Assembly (NCBI RefSeq): GCF_009769385.1
Contig: NZ_ML775959.1
Location: 62,001-126,000 of the forward strand
Origin: Saccharothrix deserti
Lineage (GTDB): Bacteria; Actinomycetota; Actinomycetes; Mycobacteriales; Pseudonocardiaceae
Length of the DNA stretch: 64,000 nucleotides
Reading direction: 5' to 3'
Shown here: piece by piece, positions 1-9,034 of the stretch
Numbering within the stretch: position 1 is the first letter of the stretch
How the letters are laid out: every line of letters begins with the position of its first letter
Translations under genes and position numbers: made by a program
Notes under the pieces: model-generated
What the model was told of the DNA's origin: nothing
Database searches by the model: none
The model's input: the letters and a program-made list of their open reading frames with translations, nothing else

Positions 1-2149
1 CGCGGGCCGACGGGAGTCGGCCAGTGTCAGCGCGGCCGCGTTAGGGCTGTTGCTGCTGGTCGGCGCCGCACTGGGCGACGGCATCTCGCGCACGGCCGTG
101 GAAGTCTCCGACGGTCTCACCTGGCTGAACGACGACCAGCGCGGCGAGGTCGTGCAGGTCAACCCCAGCTCCGGCAAACCGCAGACGCGGTTGCAGGTCA
201 GCGGTGCGGACGCGCAGCTGGAGATCGCGCAGTCCGACGACAAGCTGATCGTGCTCGACCGCCGCACCGGGCAGATCACCGTGATCGACCTGGCCACCCT
301 GCTGTCGTCCGGTCGCAGGCAGGCGCCCCCCGGTCCGTCGGCGAAGGTGCTCATCGCGTGGGACCAGGTGTTCGTGGTCGACCGCGCGGCGGGCTCGGTG
401 CACAACGCCGACCCGGTGACGTTGGCCGACATCGGCGCGCCCTGGCTCGCGGGTCAGCCGCTGGCCGATGTGGTGGCCGACGACGACGGCGTGATCTGGG
501 CGGTGGACCACGGCGGCAACCTGTACGCGTTGGAGTGGTCCGACGACGACGAGAAGTTCCTGGAGCTGTCGAACAAGCCGGTTTCGGGCGCCGGTCCGCG
601 CACCGCGTTGGTGCCGCACGAACGCGGCGTGACGTTGCTCGGGTTGGAGGGCGGCGTGGTGGTGCGTGACGGCACCGGCCGCGACCTCACCACGAGCACC
701 GCGTCGTTCTCCGGTGAGGTGTTGGCGGCGCAGACGAGCCCGACGGGTCTGGTGCCCGCGTCGGTGCCGGACGCGTCGGCGGTCGTGCTGTTGAGCGGTG
801 ACGAGGTGGTCCGGGTCGACATGGGGCAGTTCAGCTGTCCCACGCCGGGACGTCCGGCGGTGTTCCGCGACCGCGTGTACGTGCCGTGCCGCGGTTCGGG
901 CAAGGTCGTGGTGCTGGACCGGTCGGGTCGGCGTGGCGCGGAGGACGTGCGCACGGGTGGTTCCGGTGATCCGGCGCTGGTGTTCGACGACGGCAAGCTG
1001 TTCATCAACACGCCGGGCACGAACGAGGGCGTGATCGTCGACTCGGACGGCCGGACCCGGAACGTGGTGATCCGCAGCCCCGAGTTGCCGGTCACGGACC
1101 CGGAGCGGTCGCCGATGCCGAGCGTGCCGAGCCCGCCGCCGCCGCGTCCGGACCCGCCGACGCGGGACAACCCGCGTGGCGGTCCGAACCCGCGCAACGG
1201 TGGCGGCGAGACGACGACCGTGCCGGTGACGACCACGTCGCCGAGTGGCGGTGTGTCGGGGGCGGTGCCGGGGCGTCCGGCGGGTGTGACGGTGTCGCAG
1301 CGCAGCAACAACGGCACGTCGGTGGTCGTGACGGTGAGCTGGAGCGCGGTGCCGGACGGCGGTGAGCCGCTCTCCGGGTACTCGGTGAAGGCGACCGGCG
1401 GGTTCTCCGGTGGCAGCCGGGAGACCCAGGTGGCGGGCACGTCGTCGGACTTGACGTTCCCGTGCGCGGGGACGTCGTTCTGCACCAACGGAAAGCTCGA
1501 GGTGACCGTGGCGGCGTACAACCGGTTCGGTGCGGGCGAGGCGGGCGCGGCGTCGTTCGCGGTTCGTCCGGCGACCGGGCAGCCGACCACCACGCCTCCT
1601 CCGACGACGACTCCGCCGCCGCCTCCTCCGCCTCCTCCCACGACCACTCCTCCTCCGCCGCCTCCGCCGCCGCCTCCCACAACGACCCCGCCTCCGCCTC
1701 CGCCGCCGACTCTGCCCAGCGCGGGAGCCGTCGTGATCAGCACGATCGGCGCGGGCGCGAACCGGTTCGAGAAGCGCGTCACCACGGCGCCGCCCGCGGA
1801 CTGGGCGAGCCACGGCGGGCAGTGCGAGGTCGTCAACAAGACCTATGCGTACGCGGTCGCGATCGCGTGTTCGGGCGGGACGGTGGCGGTGCCGGTGGAC
1901 TACGACTCGAACTCGATCGTCGTGCGCGCCTACGCCGCGTCCGGGTCGGGCTCGGTGGATTCGGCGGCGCGCAGCGTGTTCGTGCTGGACCCCGAGCAGA
2001 ACTGTGGCGGTGGCAGGATCTGCCGGCCGAACAGCGTGCCGGTGGAGGGTGAGAACAACCAGTTGGTCGGCGGCGGCATCGGGCTGTTGGCGACGGCTTG
2101 GCTGCTGGCCTTCCGGAACCGGCGCAACCGGCGCGGCGAGTCCGAGTGA
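1..2149 (+). CDS. Fibronectin type III surface protein, 5' end outside window
   Basis: The reading frame is open to the left edge, so the start lies upstream and about 715 residues are visible. A hydrophobic segment (ALGLLLLVGAALG) opens the visible part and looks like an N-terminal membrane anchor. Next come about 330 residues of short repeating strands such as KLIVLDRRTGQITVIDL and VFVVDRAAGSVHNAD, which resemble a beta-propeller. A Pro-rich spacer, one Fn3 domain (from about PGRPAGVTV to SFAVRPATG), a low-complexity Thr/Pro linker and a C-terminal domain follow, ending in a membrane helix (GIGLLATAWLLAF) and a basic tail. It precedes moxR, DUF58 and TgpA-like genes, a combination seen in other actinomycetes. 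I infer a cell-surface protein; its ligand is unknown. Confidence 0.8.
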   Translation, partial: AGRRESASVSAAALGLLLLVGAALGDGISRTAVEVSDGLTWLNDDQRGEVVQVNPSSGKPQTRLQVSGADAQLEIAQSDDKLIVLDRRTGQITVIDLATLLSSGRRQAPPGPSAKVLIAWDQVFVVDRAAGSVHNADPVTLADIGAPWLAGQPLADVVADDDGVIWAVDHGGNLYALEWSDDDEKFLELSNKPVSGAGPRTALVPHERGVTLLGLEGGVVVRDGTGRDLTTSTASFSGEVLAAQTSPTGLVPASVPDASAVVLLSGDEVVRVDMGQFSCPTPGRPAVFRDRVYVPCRGSGKVVVLDRSGRRGAEDVRTGGSGDPALVFDDGKLFINTPGTNEGVIVDSDGRTRNVVIRSPELPVTDPERSPMPSVPSPPPPRPDPPTRDNPRGGPNPRNGGGETTTVPVTTTSPSGGVSGAVPGRPAGVTVSQRSNNGTSVVVTVSWSAVPDGGEPLSGYSVKATGGFSGGSRETQVAGTSSDLTFPCAGTSFCTNGKLEVTVAAYNRFGAGEAGAASFAVRPATGQPTTTPPPTTTPPPPPPPPPTTTPPPPPPPPPPTTTPPPPPPPTLPSAGAVVISTIGAGANRFEKRVTTAPPADWASHGGQCEVVNKTYAYAVAIACSGGTVAVPVDYDSNSIVVRAYAASGSGSVDSAARSVFVLDPEQNCGGGRICRPNSVPVEGENNQLVGGGIGLLATAWLLAFRNRRNRRGESE

Positions 2150-2150
2150 G

Positions 2151-2178
2151 GTCCGGCCGGTGACCTCACCGGCCGGAC
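2151..2178 (+). terminator. Perfect 12-bp hairpin after the Fn3 gene
   Basis: GTCCGGCCGGTG, loop ACCT, then CACCGGCCGGAC begins 2 nt after the stop codon. There is no T-run, as is common for high-GC actinomycete terminators. It may uncouple the Fn3 gene from moxR, or only stabilise the mRNA end. Confidence 0.55.
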
Positions 2179-2365
2179 CCCGTGCCTGACCGCCGGATGG
2201 CCGGCTGCCTGTTCGGTGCTTGTCGGGGCTCGTGCGCTCGTGGGCTTGTGCGAACCGCGGGCGCTCTTGGCCCGAACACCTTTCGGGCGCGGCGCGGGTG
2301 TTTCGTCCGGCGGGGTCGCGGCGATGTGGGTGAGTGACGAGCACCAAGAGCACGAGGGGCGAGAA

Positions 2366-3352
2366 GTGACGACTACGGCGGTTCCGGCGATCGGTGAGGA
2401 CGAGATCGCGGCGTTCCGCGCTCTGCACGCGCGGCTCGGTGACGCGGTCGAGTCCGCGATCCGGGGCAAGCGGGACGTGGTGGACCTCGTGCTGGTTTCG
2501 CTGTTCGCGGGCGGGCACGTGTTGTTGGAGGACGTGCCCGGCACGGGTAAGACGACGTTGGCGCGTGCGGTGGCGGGTGCGTTGGGCGGGGTGTCGCGGC
2601 GGGTGCAGTTCACGCCCGACCTGCTGCCGTCGGACGTCACCGGCACGTCGGTGTACGACCCGCAGACCGGTCAGGTCCGGTTCCGGCCGGGGCCGGTGTT
2701 CGCGAACATCGTGCTGGCCGACGAGATCAACCGTGCCGCCGCGAAGACCCAGTCCGCGTTGCTCGAGGTGATGGAGGAGCGGACGGTCACGGTCGACGGT
2801 GTCGCGCACTCGGTGCCCGCGCCGTTCCTCGTGGTGGCCACGCAGAACCCGATCGACCTGGACGGCACGTACCGGTTGCCCGAGGCGCAGCTGGACCGGT
2901 TCATGCTGCGGACGTCCATCGGGTATCCGGCGGTGGAGCACGAGATCGACGTGTTGCGGCCGGGCAGCGGTGCGGGTCAGGTCGGCGCGGTGCCGACGGT
3001 GAGCAACCCGCACGTGGTGGCCGAGCAGGGGCGTCGGCTGGCGACGTTGCACGTGGCGGACCCGTTGTTGCGGTACATCAGCGATATCGGCGTCGCGTCG
3101 CGCGGGGACAGCCGGTTGCGGTTGGGTGCGAGCACGCGTGGTCTGCGTGCGTTGGTGCGGTGCGTGCAGGTGTACGCCGCCTCGCAGGGCAGGCACTTCG
3201 TGGTGCCGGGTGACGTGCAGGCGTTGGCCGTGCCGGTGCTGGCGCACCGGTTGGTGTTGACGCGTGAGGCGCAGTTGGCGGGCACGACGACCGAGGAGGT
3301 CCTGGCCGACGTCCTGGCGGGCGTGGCGGTGCCGAAACCGGCCGCGCGATGA
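2366..3352 (+). CDS. MoxR family AAA+ ATPase
   Basis: A 328-residue AAA+ chaperone-like ATPase of the MoxR family. Walker A is GTGKTT in LLEDVPGTGKTTLARA, Walker B is ADEINRA and sensor 1 is VVATQNP. These proteins are thought to assemble or activate partner proteins, typically with DUF58 or vWA proteins. I chose the GTG at 2366 because GAGGGG sits 6 nt upstream and the length is normal for the family. An in-frame ATG at 2324 would add 14 residues with no clear ribosome site. Its stop overlaps the next start (ATGA), so it is translationally coupled to the DUF58 gene. Confidence 0.9.
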   Translation: MTTTAVPAIGEDEIAAFRALHARLGDAVESAIRGKRDVVDLVLVSLFAGGHVLLEDVPGTGKTTLARAVAGALGGVSRRVQFTPDLLPSDVTGTSVYDPQTGQVRFRPGPVFANIVLADEINRAAAKTQSALLEVMEERTVTVDGVAHSVPAPFLVVATQNPIDLDGTYRLPEAQLDRFMLRTSIGYPAVEHEIDVLRPGSGAGQVGAVPTVSNPHVVAEQGRRLATLHVADPLLRYISDIGVASRGDSRLRLGASTRGLRALVRCVQVYAASQGRHFVVPGDVQALAVPVLAHRLVLTREAQLAGTTTEEVLADVLAGVAVPKPAAR

Positions 3353-4497
3353 CCAGGGTGCGGCTGACCGCGCGGGGGATCGGCGCGGTGCTGCTCGGTG
3401 TGCCGTTGGTGGCGTTCGGGTTGTGGTGGCGTTATCCGGGCGTGGCGGGGTTGGGTATCGCGCTGTTGGTGCTCGTGGGCGCCGGTGTGTTGTCGGTGCT
3501 GTCGCGGGCGCAGGTCGCGCCCAAGCGGATCGTGCGGCCTCGGACCGTGCAGCGGCTGGGCGCGTGTACGGGTGTGGTCGAGTTGACCGGCACCAGCAAG
3601 CGGTTCCCGGTGCTGTTCGACGCGACCGACGAGGTGGCCGGGAAAGCGGTCGCGGTGGACATCCCGCTGCTCGCGCCGGGGCAGAAGGTCAAGGTCGAGT
3701 ACCCGATCCCGACGCACACGCGTGGTCTGCTGCGGATCGGGCCGCTGACGTTGAGCCGTCGTGGTCTGGCCGGTCTCGCCCATGCCCGGACGGTCGTCGG
3801 TGACGTCGTGGAGGTCCGTGTCGTGCCGCGCGTGCTGCCGGTGCGCGGACTGCCCGGTGGGGTGCGGCGCGGGCACGTCGGGGCGGATGAGCGGGTGGAG
3901 CGTGGCGGCACCGATCTGGTGGGGCTGCGCGAGTACGTGCCGGGTGACGACTTGCGGCGACTGCACTGGGCGACGTCCGCGCGCACGGGCACGTTGATGA
4001 TCCGCGAGGACGCCGACCCGGCGCGTCCGCACCTGGCGGTCGTGCTGGACGACCACGCCGACGGTTATGCGGAGGTGACGGACTTCGAGGACGCGGTGGA
4101 GGTGGCGGCGTCCTTGGTGACGGTCGCGATCGCCGAGGGCCACCCGGTGCGTCTGGTGTCGTCGTCCGGTGCGGTGGATGTGGAGTTGCCCGCCGGCGCG
4201 GTGGATGCCGATGCGTCGGTCGTGCTGGCCGCGTTGGCTGACCTGAAGGCCGCCGACACCACGCCCACGCCCCGTACTTTGCCGATCCGCGATCTCGACG
4301 TGGTAGCCGTGGTGTGCGGGGCGGAGGCTGACTTGTCCGCGCTGATGCTCGAGGCTGGGCGCGCGTCGGTCGGTGTGGTGCTCGCGGTCGATCCCGCGCC
4401 GACGCACCCGATTTCGGCGATGGGGTCGGTGCTGTTGCTGCGTCATGCGAAGGCCGAGGGGCTGCTGGACGCGTGGAACACGGCGGTGTCGCGGTGA
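3349..4497 (+). CDS. DUF58 domain membrane protein
   Basis: A 382-residue protein starting inside the moxR stop codon (ATGA). Two N-terminal membrane helices span roughly residues 8-50. A beta-rich domain follows, then the DUF58 hallmark YVPGDDLRRLHWATSART. The C-terminal region has a vWA-like arrangement (LAVVLDDHADG). DUF58 proteins pair with MoxR ATPases across bacteria; the biochemical role is unsettled and client maturation at the membrane is the usual proposal. The coupled start supports a joint role with the ATPase. Confidence 0.85.
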   Translation: MTRVRLTARGIGAVLLGVPLVAFGLWWRYPGVAGLGIALLVLVGAGVLSVLSRAQVAPKRIVRPRTVQRLGACTGVVELTGTSKRFPVLFDATDEVAGKAVAVDIPLLAPGQKVKVEYPIPTHTRGLLRIGPLTLSRRGLAGLAHARTVVGDVVEVRVVPRVLPVRGLPGGVRRGHVGADERVERGGTDLVGLREYVPGDDLRRLHWATSARTGTLMIREDADPARPHLAVVLDDHADGYAEVTDFEDAVEVAASLVTVAIAEGHPVRLVSSSGAVDVELPAGAVDADASVVLAALADLKAADTTPTPRTLPIRDLDVVAVVCGAEADLSALMLEAGRASVGVVLAVDPAPTHPISAMGSVLLLRHAKAEGLLDAWNTAVSR

Positions 4498-4673
4498 GCG
4501 CGCGGCTGGGGTCGGTGGCGGCTGGGCGCTGGTGTCGGGATCTGCCGGGTACGCGGGACACGGCAGCCGCCGCCCCCGCACCCGGAGATCACTCGATCGC
4601 GTTACTGGTTTCGGGGATGAATGGAAGCGCCGATTTCGTTGCCGGAAGTATGGAGGCGCGGCGCCCCGGCCCT

Positions 4674-4806
4674 CGGTGTGCCCCGGTGGGTGTCCGGTGT
4701 GCCCCGGTGGGTGTCGAGATCCGCGAGTGTCGAGATCCGCGCGCCGGAGCACTCGGCCCGTGGGGCGCTCGGGGCCTGCGGAGTGCTCGGGACCCGTGGG
4801 GTGCTC
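4674..4806 (+). repeat. Three short tandem-repeat families in the DUF58-TgpA gap
   Basis: The 350-bp gap between the DUF58 stop (4497) and the TgpA-like start contains an exact 21-bp duplication (4674-4694 and 4695-4715). A 16-bp duplication with one mismatch follows (4711-4726 and 4727-4742), then three degenerate 18-bp units (4753-4806) built on the pattern CCNGTGGGGNGCTC. The flanking frames are rich in Arg/Gly/Pro and look non-coding. I see no confident promoter here. Confidence 0.75.
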
Positions 4807-4849
4807 GGGCGGTGGGGGCGTGAGGGCGCGGGGGCTTGGCGGTGTTGGT

Positions 4850-7114
4850 GTGAGTGCCCGGGTGGGTTGGGCGGCGTTGCTGCTCGTGGTGGCGGCGTTG
4901 CACTTGGGCGCGGGGTGGCAGGGGTATGTGCCGTCGCTGGTGTTCGCGGGGGCAGCGGTGGTGGCGTTCCTGTGCCTACCGGTGTTGCGGTGGCGGCGGA
5001 TGCCTGCCGGGTTGGTGGCGTTCGGGTTGGTCGTGTCGGCGTTGGTCGGTGGCTACTGGGTCGCGCGGGACTCGGCTGTCGACTCCACCGACCCGGTTCC
5101 CGTGTTGCTGGACCTGGTGCCTCGGCTGTTGACGGCCGCCCGGCCCGCTCCGGCCACGCCCGAGCTGTTGGTTCCCGGTGTGCTGCTGGTGTTCGGGGTG
5201 TCGCTGGTCGTCGTGTTGGCGGTGGCGGGTCGGGGGCGATCGCTGCTCGCGCCAGTGGCCGGGGTGGCGGTCCTCTACACGTGCACGGCGTTGCTGACGG
5301 CTGGTCGGGCTGACCGGTACGGGTTGATCGCGGTGGCGTTGGTCGGGCTGGTCGCGGTGGGCTGGTTGGTGGTGGACCGGCTGGAGGCGGGTGGCCGGGT
5401 GCTGCTCGGGTTGCCCGCCGTGCCGGTGGCGGTGGTGGCGTTGCTCGCCGTCGTGCTGCCGTCCGGTGATGCGTTCGAGCCTCGGGAGTTGGTGGAACCG
5501 CCGGTCAGCGACCTGGGCGTGGCGAGTCCGCTGCCGCAGTTGGCGTCGTGGGCGAACCTGGGCGACACCGAGCTGTTCCGGGTGCGCGGGCCGGAGCGGG
5601 CGGTGCGGTTGGTGGCCTTGTCGGACTACTCGGGTGCGGCGTGGCAGGCGGCGTCGCTGTACGGGCCGATCGGTGCGGTGGCGGCGCCGGACCTCCCGCC
5701 CGGCTCCAGGGTGGACGAGGCCGAGGTGGAGATCACCATCGGTGAGCTGAGCGGTAGTTGGTTGCCCACGGTGGGGCGGCCTACCGCGGTCACGTTGGAC
5801 GGCGCGATGGTCGACCCGGACTCGGGGTCGTTGGTGCTGCTGGACGAGTTGACGCCGGGCCTGACGTACCGGGTGCGCGGTGTGCTCGACGTGCCCGACG
5901 ACACGGACCTGCTCAACGCCACCGTGCCGACCGGTGAGCAGACGCGTCGGTACCTGGCGTTGCCGGGGTTGCCGTTCTCGCTGGCGGAGTACGCGCGGCA
6001 GATCGTGCAGAGCGCGCGGACGCCGTACGAGCGGGCGGTGGCGATCGAGCAGGTGGTGAAGCAGGGGCGGACGCCGGACGCGCAGGCGCCGGTCGGGTCG
6101 TCTTACGCGCGGCTGGAGCGGTTCCTGTTCGGCAGTCCCGGCGAGCCGGGTGCCAACGCGGGGACGGCGGAGCAGTTCGCGTCGGCGTTCGCGGTGCTGG
6201 CGCGGGCGGTGGGTCTGCCGACCAGGGTGGTGGTCGGTTTCCAGCCTGCGGAGGGTGAGGAACGGGTGGTGCGCGGCAGCGACGCGACCGCGTGGCCCGA
6301 GGTGTACTTCGCCGGGTGGGGGTGGGTGCCGTTCGACCCGGTGGCGGGTGTGTCGTCGGGCGGTTCGAGTGCCGCGCAGAAGCGTGAGGTGCTGGACCGG
6401 TTGGCGTCGATCACGGCCAGTCCCACGAGCACCCCGCTGTCCGCGCCGCCGCCGTTGGTGACGCCGTCGAGTCCGGTCGCCGCGCAGGGAACTGCCCAGT
6501 CGCGGCGGTGGATCGGGTACGCGGTGCTGGGTGCGGTGCCGGTGGTGATCCTGTTGATGCTCGGCTTGGCACGGCTGGTCCGGCGGCGACGGTTGCGGAC
6601 GGCCGGTGCGACCGGCGCTTGGGCTTACGTGCTGGATGGGTTGTTGTTGGCCGGTCGGACGCCGCCACGCGACCGGACCGCGCCGGATATCGCGGCGGAC
6701 CTGGGGTCGGTGCCGGCGGTGGAGTTGGCCCGGATGGCTGACCATGCGGCCTTCGCGCCCGAGCAACCGGCGCCCGAGCAACCGGTGGGTGCGGGCTTGC
6801 AACCGGTGGGTGCGGGCTTCCGATCGCCAAGCCACGGCCAGGCACCGCCGCTCAGTTACCCGCCACCGCCGCCGCCACCGGGTGGACCGGCCGGTCATCC
6901 GACGACGGGACCGCGTGGGATCGGCCATGCGCCGCCGCAGCAGGTCGCGGGTCGGCAGGGGAACGCTCATCCGGCGCAGGGGAACGCGCATCCGGCACGG
7001 TCCGGCGAGGCGTGGCGGTTGGCGCGTCAGGTGCGCCGCGGGCTGCGGCGGGGCGTTCCTTGGTATCGCAGGGTGTTCTGGGCGGTCGATCCGCGGCCTT
7101 TGTGGCGGCGTTAG
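4850..7114 (+). CDS. TgpA-like transglutaminase-fold membrane protein, catalytic residues lost
   Basis: A 754-residue protein with about six N-terminal membrane helices (residues 5-205), an extracytoplasmic transglutaminase-like domain (about 375-500), another helix near 560 and a cytoplasmic Pro-rich tail with small repeats (APEQP twice, GNAHPA twice). The fold motifs EQFASAFAVLARAVGLPTRV and AWPEVYF are clear. The usual catalytic Cys before EQF is Ala440, and the usual His before AWPEVYF is Thr480. Asp496 in WVPFDP remains, so it is probably not an active protease or transglutaminase. The start is uncertain: GTG 4850 gives the expected hydrophobic N-terminus, while GTG 4820 is an alternative. 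It closes the MoxR-DUF58 set. Confidence 0.82.
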   Translation: MSARVGWAALLLVVAALHLGAGWQGYVPSLVFAGAAVVAFLCLPVLRWRRMPAGLVAFGLVVSALVGGYWVARDSAVDSTDPVPVLLDLVPRLLTAARPAPATPELLVPGVLLVFGVSLVVVLAVAGRGRSLLAPVAGVAVLYTCTALLTAGRADRYGLIAVALVGLVAVGWLVVDRLEAGGRVLLGLPAVPVAVVALLAVVLPSGDAFEPRELVEPPVSDLGVASPLPQLASWANLGDTELFRVRGPERAVRLVALSDYSGAAWQAASLYGPIGAVAAPDLPPGSRVDEAEVEITIGELSGSWLPTVGRPTAVTLDGAMVDPDSGSLVLLDELTPGLTYRVRGVLDVPDDTDLLNATVPTGEQTRRYLALPGLPFSLAEYARQIVQSARTPYERAVAIEQVVKQGRTPDAQAPVGSSYARLERFLFGSPGEPGANAGTAEQFASAFAVLARAVGLPTRVVVGFQPAEGEERVVRGSDATAWPEVYFAGWGWVPFDPVAGVSSGGSSAAQKREVLDRLASITASPTSTPLSAPPPLVTPSSPVAAQGTAQSRRWIGYAVLGAVPVVILLMLGLARLVRRRRLRTAGATGAWAYVLDGLLLAGRTPPRDRTAPDIAADLGSVPAVELARMADHAAFAPEQPAPEQPVGAGLQPVGAGFRSPSHGQAPPLSYPPPPPPPGGPAGHPTTGPRGIGHAPPQQVAGRQGNAHPAQGNAHPARSGEAWRLARQVRRGLRRGVPWYRRVFWAVDPRPLWRR

Positions 7115-7148
7115 CCGTTCCGCACTGCGTTAGCCGTTCCGCACGGCG
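7111..7148. repeat. 19-bp tandem duplication carrying both convergent stop codons
   Basis: TTAGCCGTTCCGCACTGCG at 7111-7129 is followed at once by a copy differing at one base (7130-7148). The first copy holds the TAG of the plus-strand TgpA-like gene. The second supplies the TAA (TTA on plus) of the minus-strand kinase. Confidence 0.85.
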
Positions 7149-8782
7149 CAGGTGCGGGCTGAGGCGCCGCGTTGTGTTGCCGGGTCGGCCAGGCCGATCG
7201 CCAGCACTTGGAAGCAGTACTGGCCCGCGGTCGGTTCCAGGCCCTCCACCACGTGTGAGGTGGCACCGGCCGCTACCGTCACCAGCGGTTTGGCCGAGGA
7301 GCCTGTCACGTCGACCACGACGAACTGGGCGTTGCCCTCGCTCGGGTCCGTCCAGAACAGTTCGATCCGGTCCCCGCCGTCCTCCAGGCGCTTGAGCACC
7401 GGCGTGAACTGCGGGTCGCCGCCCTCCGGCACCCTGACCGCGGTTGTCGTCGTGGTTGTGTCGGTCGGCGACGGTATCGACGACACCGACGACACCGACG
7501 ACGATGGCGCCGCCGTCCGGTCCGACTGGTCCGGCAGGCTCAACGCCACACCGACGACCACGCCGACGAACACGGCACTCACCGCGGCCAACCTCCACGA
7601 ACGGCGCGATCGGCGTGGTGACGGCGGTGGCTCCGGCAGCTCCACCAACGGCGGTGCGGGCGGGGGTACGACCGGGCGGGGTGTGGGGTTGTGGCGGACG
7701 GTCAGGTCCGCCAGGTCCTCGGTCCACGTCCTCACCGGTTCCGGTGCGGCTACGGCCGGCTCCGGCGCGGCCTCCACCACCGGTCTGGGGCCGAAGTCGG
7801 GCAGGGAAGTCGGGCCTTCCGGGTAGTGCTCCGGCACCTCCTGCCGCACCGCCGCCGTGTGGTCGGGGTCCACTGTGGACTGCGGCGTCCAGGTGGGCAC
7901 CGACGCGAGTGCCGCGCGTAACGACGCCGCGTCCGGGAACCGCTCCTCCCGGGCCTTGCGCAGGCACCGCAGGATGATCGCCATCAGCTCGACCGGCACG
8001 TCCCGCCGCAGCAGCGACCTCGGCTGCGCCTCACGCACCCGCCCGAGGTAGGCGAGCATGGTGTCCTCGCCGGGGTTGGCCGAGGCGAACGGCGGCTGCC
8101 CGTCGAGCAGCGTGAACAGCGTCGAGCCCAACGACCAGACGTCGTCCGTCGCGGCGGGCGGCCGGCCGTCCACCATCTGCGGCGCGGCGTGCCGGTAGCT
8201 CACCATCTGCAACGACGCCGTGTGCGCCGCGTCCGCACCCCGCGCGATCCCGAAGTCGGCCAGCACGTACGACGTGGGCAGCACCAGGATGTTCTGCGGC
8301 TTCACGTCCCGGTGCAGGATGCCCTGACCGTGCGCGAACGCCAGCGCGTCCGCCACCGCGATCCCCGCCGCGATCACCTCGTGCACGGGCAGCGGCCCCC
8401 GCTGCTGCAACCGGTCGTGCAGCGAGCCGAGGTCGTAGTACTCCATCACGATGCACGGCCGACCGGCGATCACGCCCGTGTCCAGCACCGTCACGATGTG
8501 CGGGTGCTGGCGACCCAGCCGCACGGTGATCTCCAGCTCGCGGTGGAACCGGCTGATCGTGTCCTGATCGGTCACGTCCAGCACCTTCACCGCGACGTCA
8601 CGCCCCAGGCCGTCCTGGGTGGCCCGGTACACGGTGCCCTCGCCGCCGTGCGCGACGAGCCGGAAATCGCTGTAGCCGGGCAGCGCGACGGCGGGCGCCG
8701 CGCCCTGGCCGGGCGGGGGCGCCCAGGCCTGCAGGTCGTCGGCGGGATCCACACCGACGATCGTATCCGGCGGGTACGACAT
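7130..8782 (-). CDS. Membrane Ser/Thr protein kinase with Fn3-like sensor domain
   Basis: A 550-residue Hanks-type kinase. The kinase domain covers about residues 38-295, with the glycine loop GGEGTVYRA, Lys in VAVKVLD, the catalytic loop HRDVKPQNI and DFGIA. A Pro-rich juxtamembrane segment leads to one membrane helix (AVSAVFVGVVVGVALSL) and an extracellular C-terminal domain that resembles Fn3 (ELFWTDPSEGNAQF to QYCFQVLAIG). I chose the ATG at 8782 because GGAGGT lies 8 nt upstream; the longer open frame has no such site. It is convergent with the TgpA-like gene and probably phosphorylates proteins of that cell-surface module, by analogy with PknB-type kinases; this is inference. Confidence 0.9.
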   Translation of the reverse strand: MSYPPDTIVGVDPADDLQAWAPPPGQGAAPAVALPGYSDFRLVAHGGEGTVYRATQDGLGRDVAVKVLDVTDQDTISRFHRELEITVRLGRQHPHIVTVLDTGVIAGRPCIVMEYYDLGSLHDRLQQRGPLPVHEVIAAGIAVADALAFAHGQGILHRDVKPQNILVLPTSYVLADFGIARGADAAHTASLQMVSYRHAAPQMVDGRPPAATDDVWSLGSTLFTLLDGQPPFASANPGEDTMLAYLGRVREAQPRSLLRRDVPVELMAIILRCLRKAREERFPDAASLRAALASVPTWTPQSTVDPDHTAAVRQEVPEHYPEGPTSLPDFGPRPVVEAAPEPAVAAPEPVRTWTEDLADLTVRHNPTPRPVVPPPAPPLVELPEPPPSPRRSRRSWRLAAVSAVFVGVVVGVALSLPDQSDRTAAPSSSVSSVSSIPSPTDTTTTTTAVRVPEGGDPQFTPVLKRLEDGGDRIELFWTDPSEGNAQFVVVDVTGSSAKPLVTVAAGATSHVVEGLEPTAGQYCFQVLAIGLADPATQRGASARTCAVRNG

Positions 8783-8874
8783 CGCAGGACACCTCCGAAT
8801 GGGGGCGGGGTAGTGCCCCGCACGGCCCCACCCTCCCGGTATGGCCCGCCTCCGACCACCCCGAACCACCCAGC

Positions 8875-9034
8875 GCCGCCGAGCACGCGTGGAGCAACGT
8901 GTTCGCGCCGTGGAACGCCGAGGCGACCGTGTTCGTGCACAACCGCACCCGGTTCGACGCCGAGCGGCTGATGTCCGAAATGGACCGTTGCGGAGTACCG
9001 CGAGAAGGACTTCCCGGCGCTGCGCGGCAGCTGA
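8875..9034 (+). pseudogene. Acyl-CoA ligase remnant: internal part fused to C-terminal tail
   Basis: One frame (8875-8997) encodes AEHAWSNVFAPWNAEATVF and continues to SEMDRCGV, a stretch I recognise from AMP-forming medium-chain acyl-CoA ligases just before the substrate pocket. From 8990 the next frame encodes AEYREKDFPALRGS and a stop, matching the extreme C-terminus of the same family. Everything between is missing and the junction falls in TGCGGAGTA. This is a deletion scar and cannot be functional. Confidence 0.65.

Noticed and set aside
41-3247. Very long antisense open frame (over 1000 codons) opposite the Fn3 and moxR genes
   Set aside because: Arg/His-rich low-complexity translation with no domain; a shadow of GC-rich coding DNA on the other strand.
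4674-4806. Possible CRISPR array
   Set aside because: Repeats are directly abutting with no spacers, differ between families and lack cas genes.
4373-4849. In-frame 5' extension of the TgpA-like gene overlapping DUF58
   Set aside because: The extension translates repeats into Arg/Gly/Cys-rich sequence; membrane helices start only after 4850.
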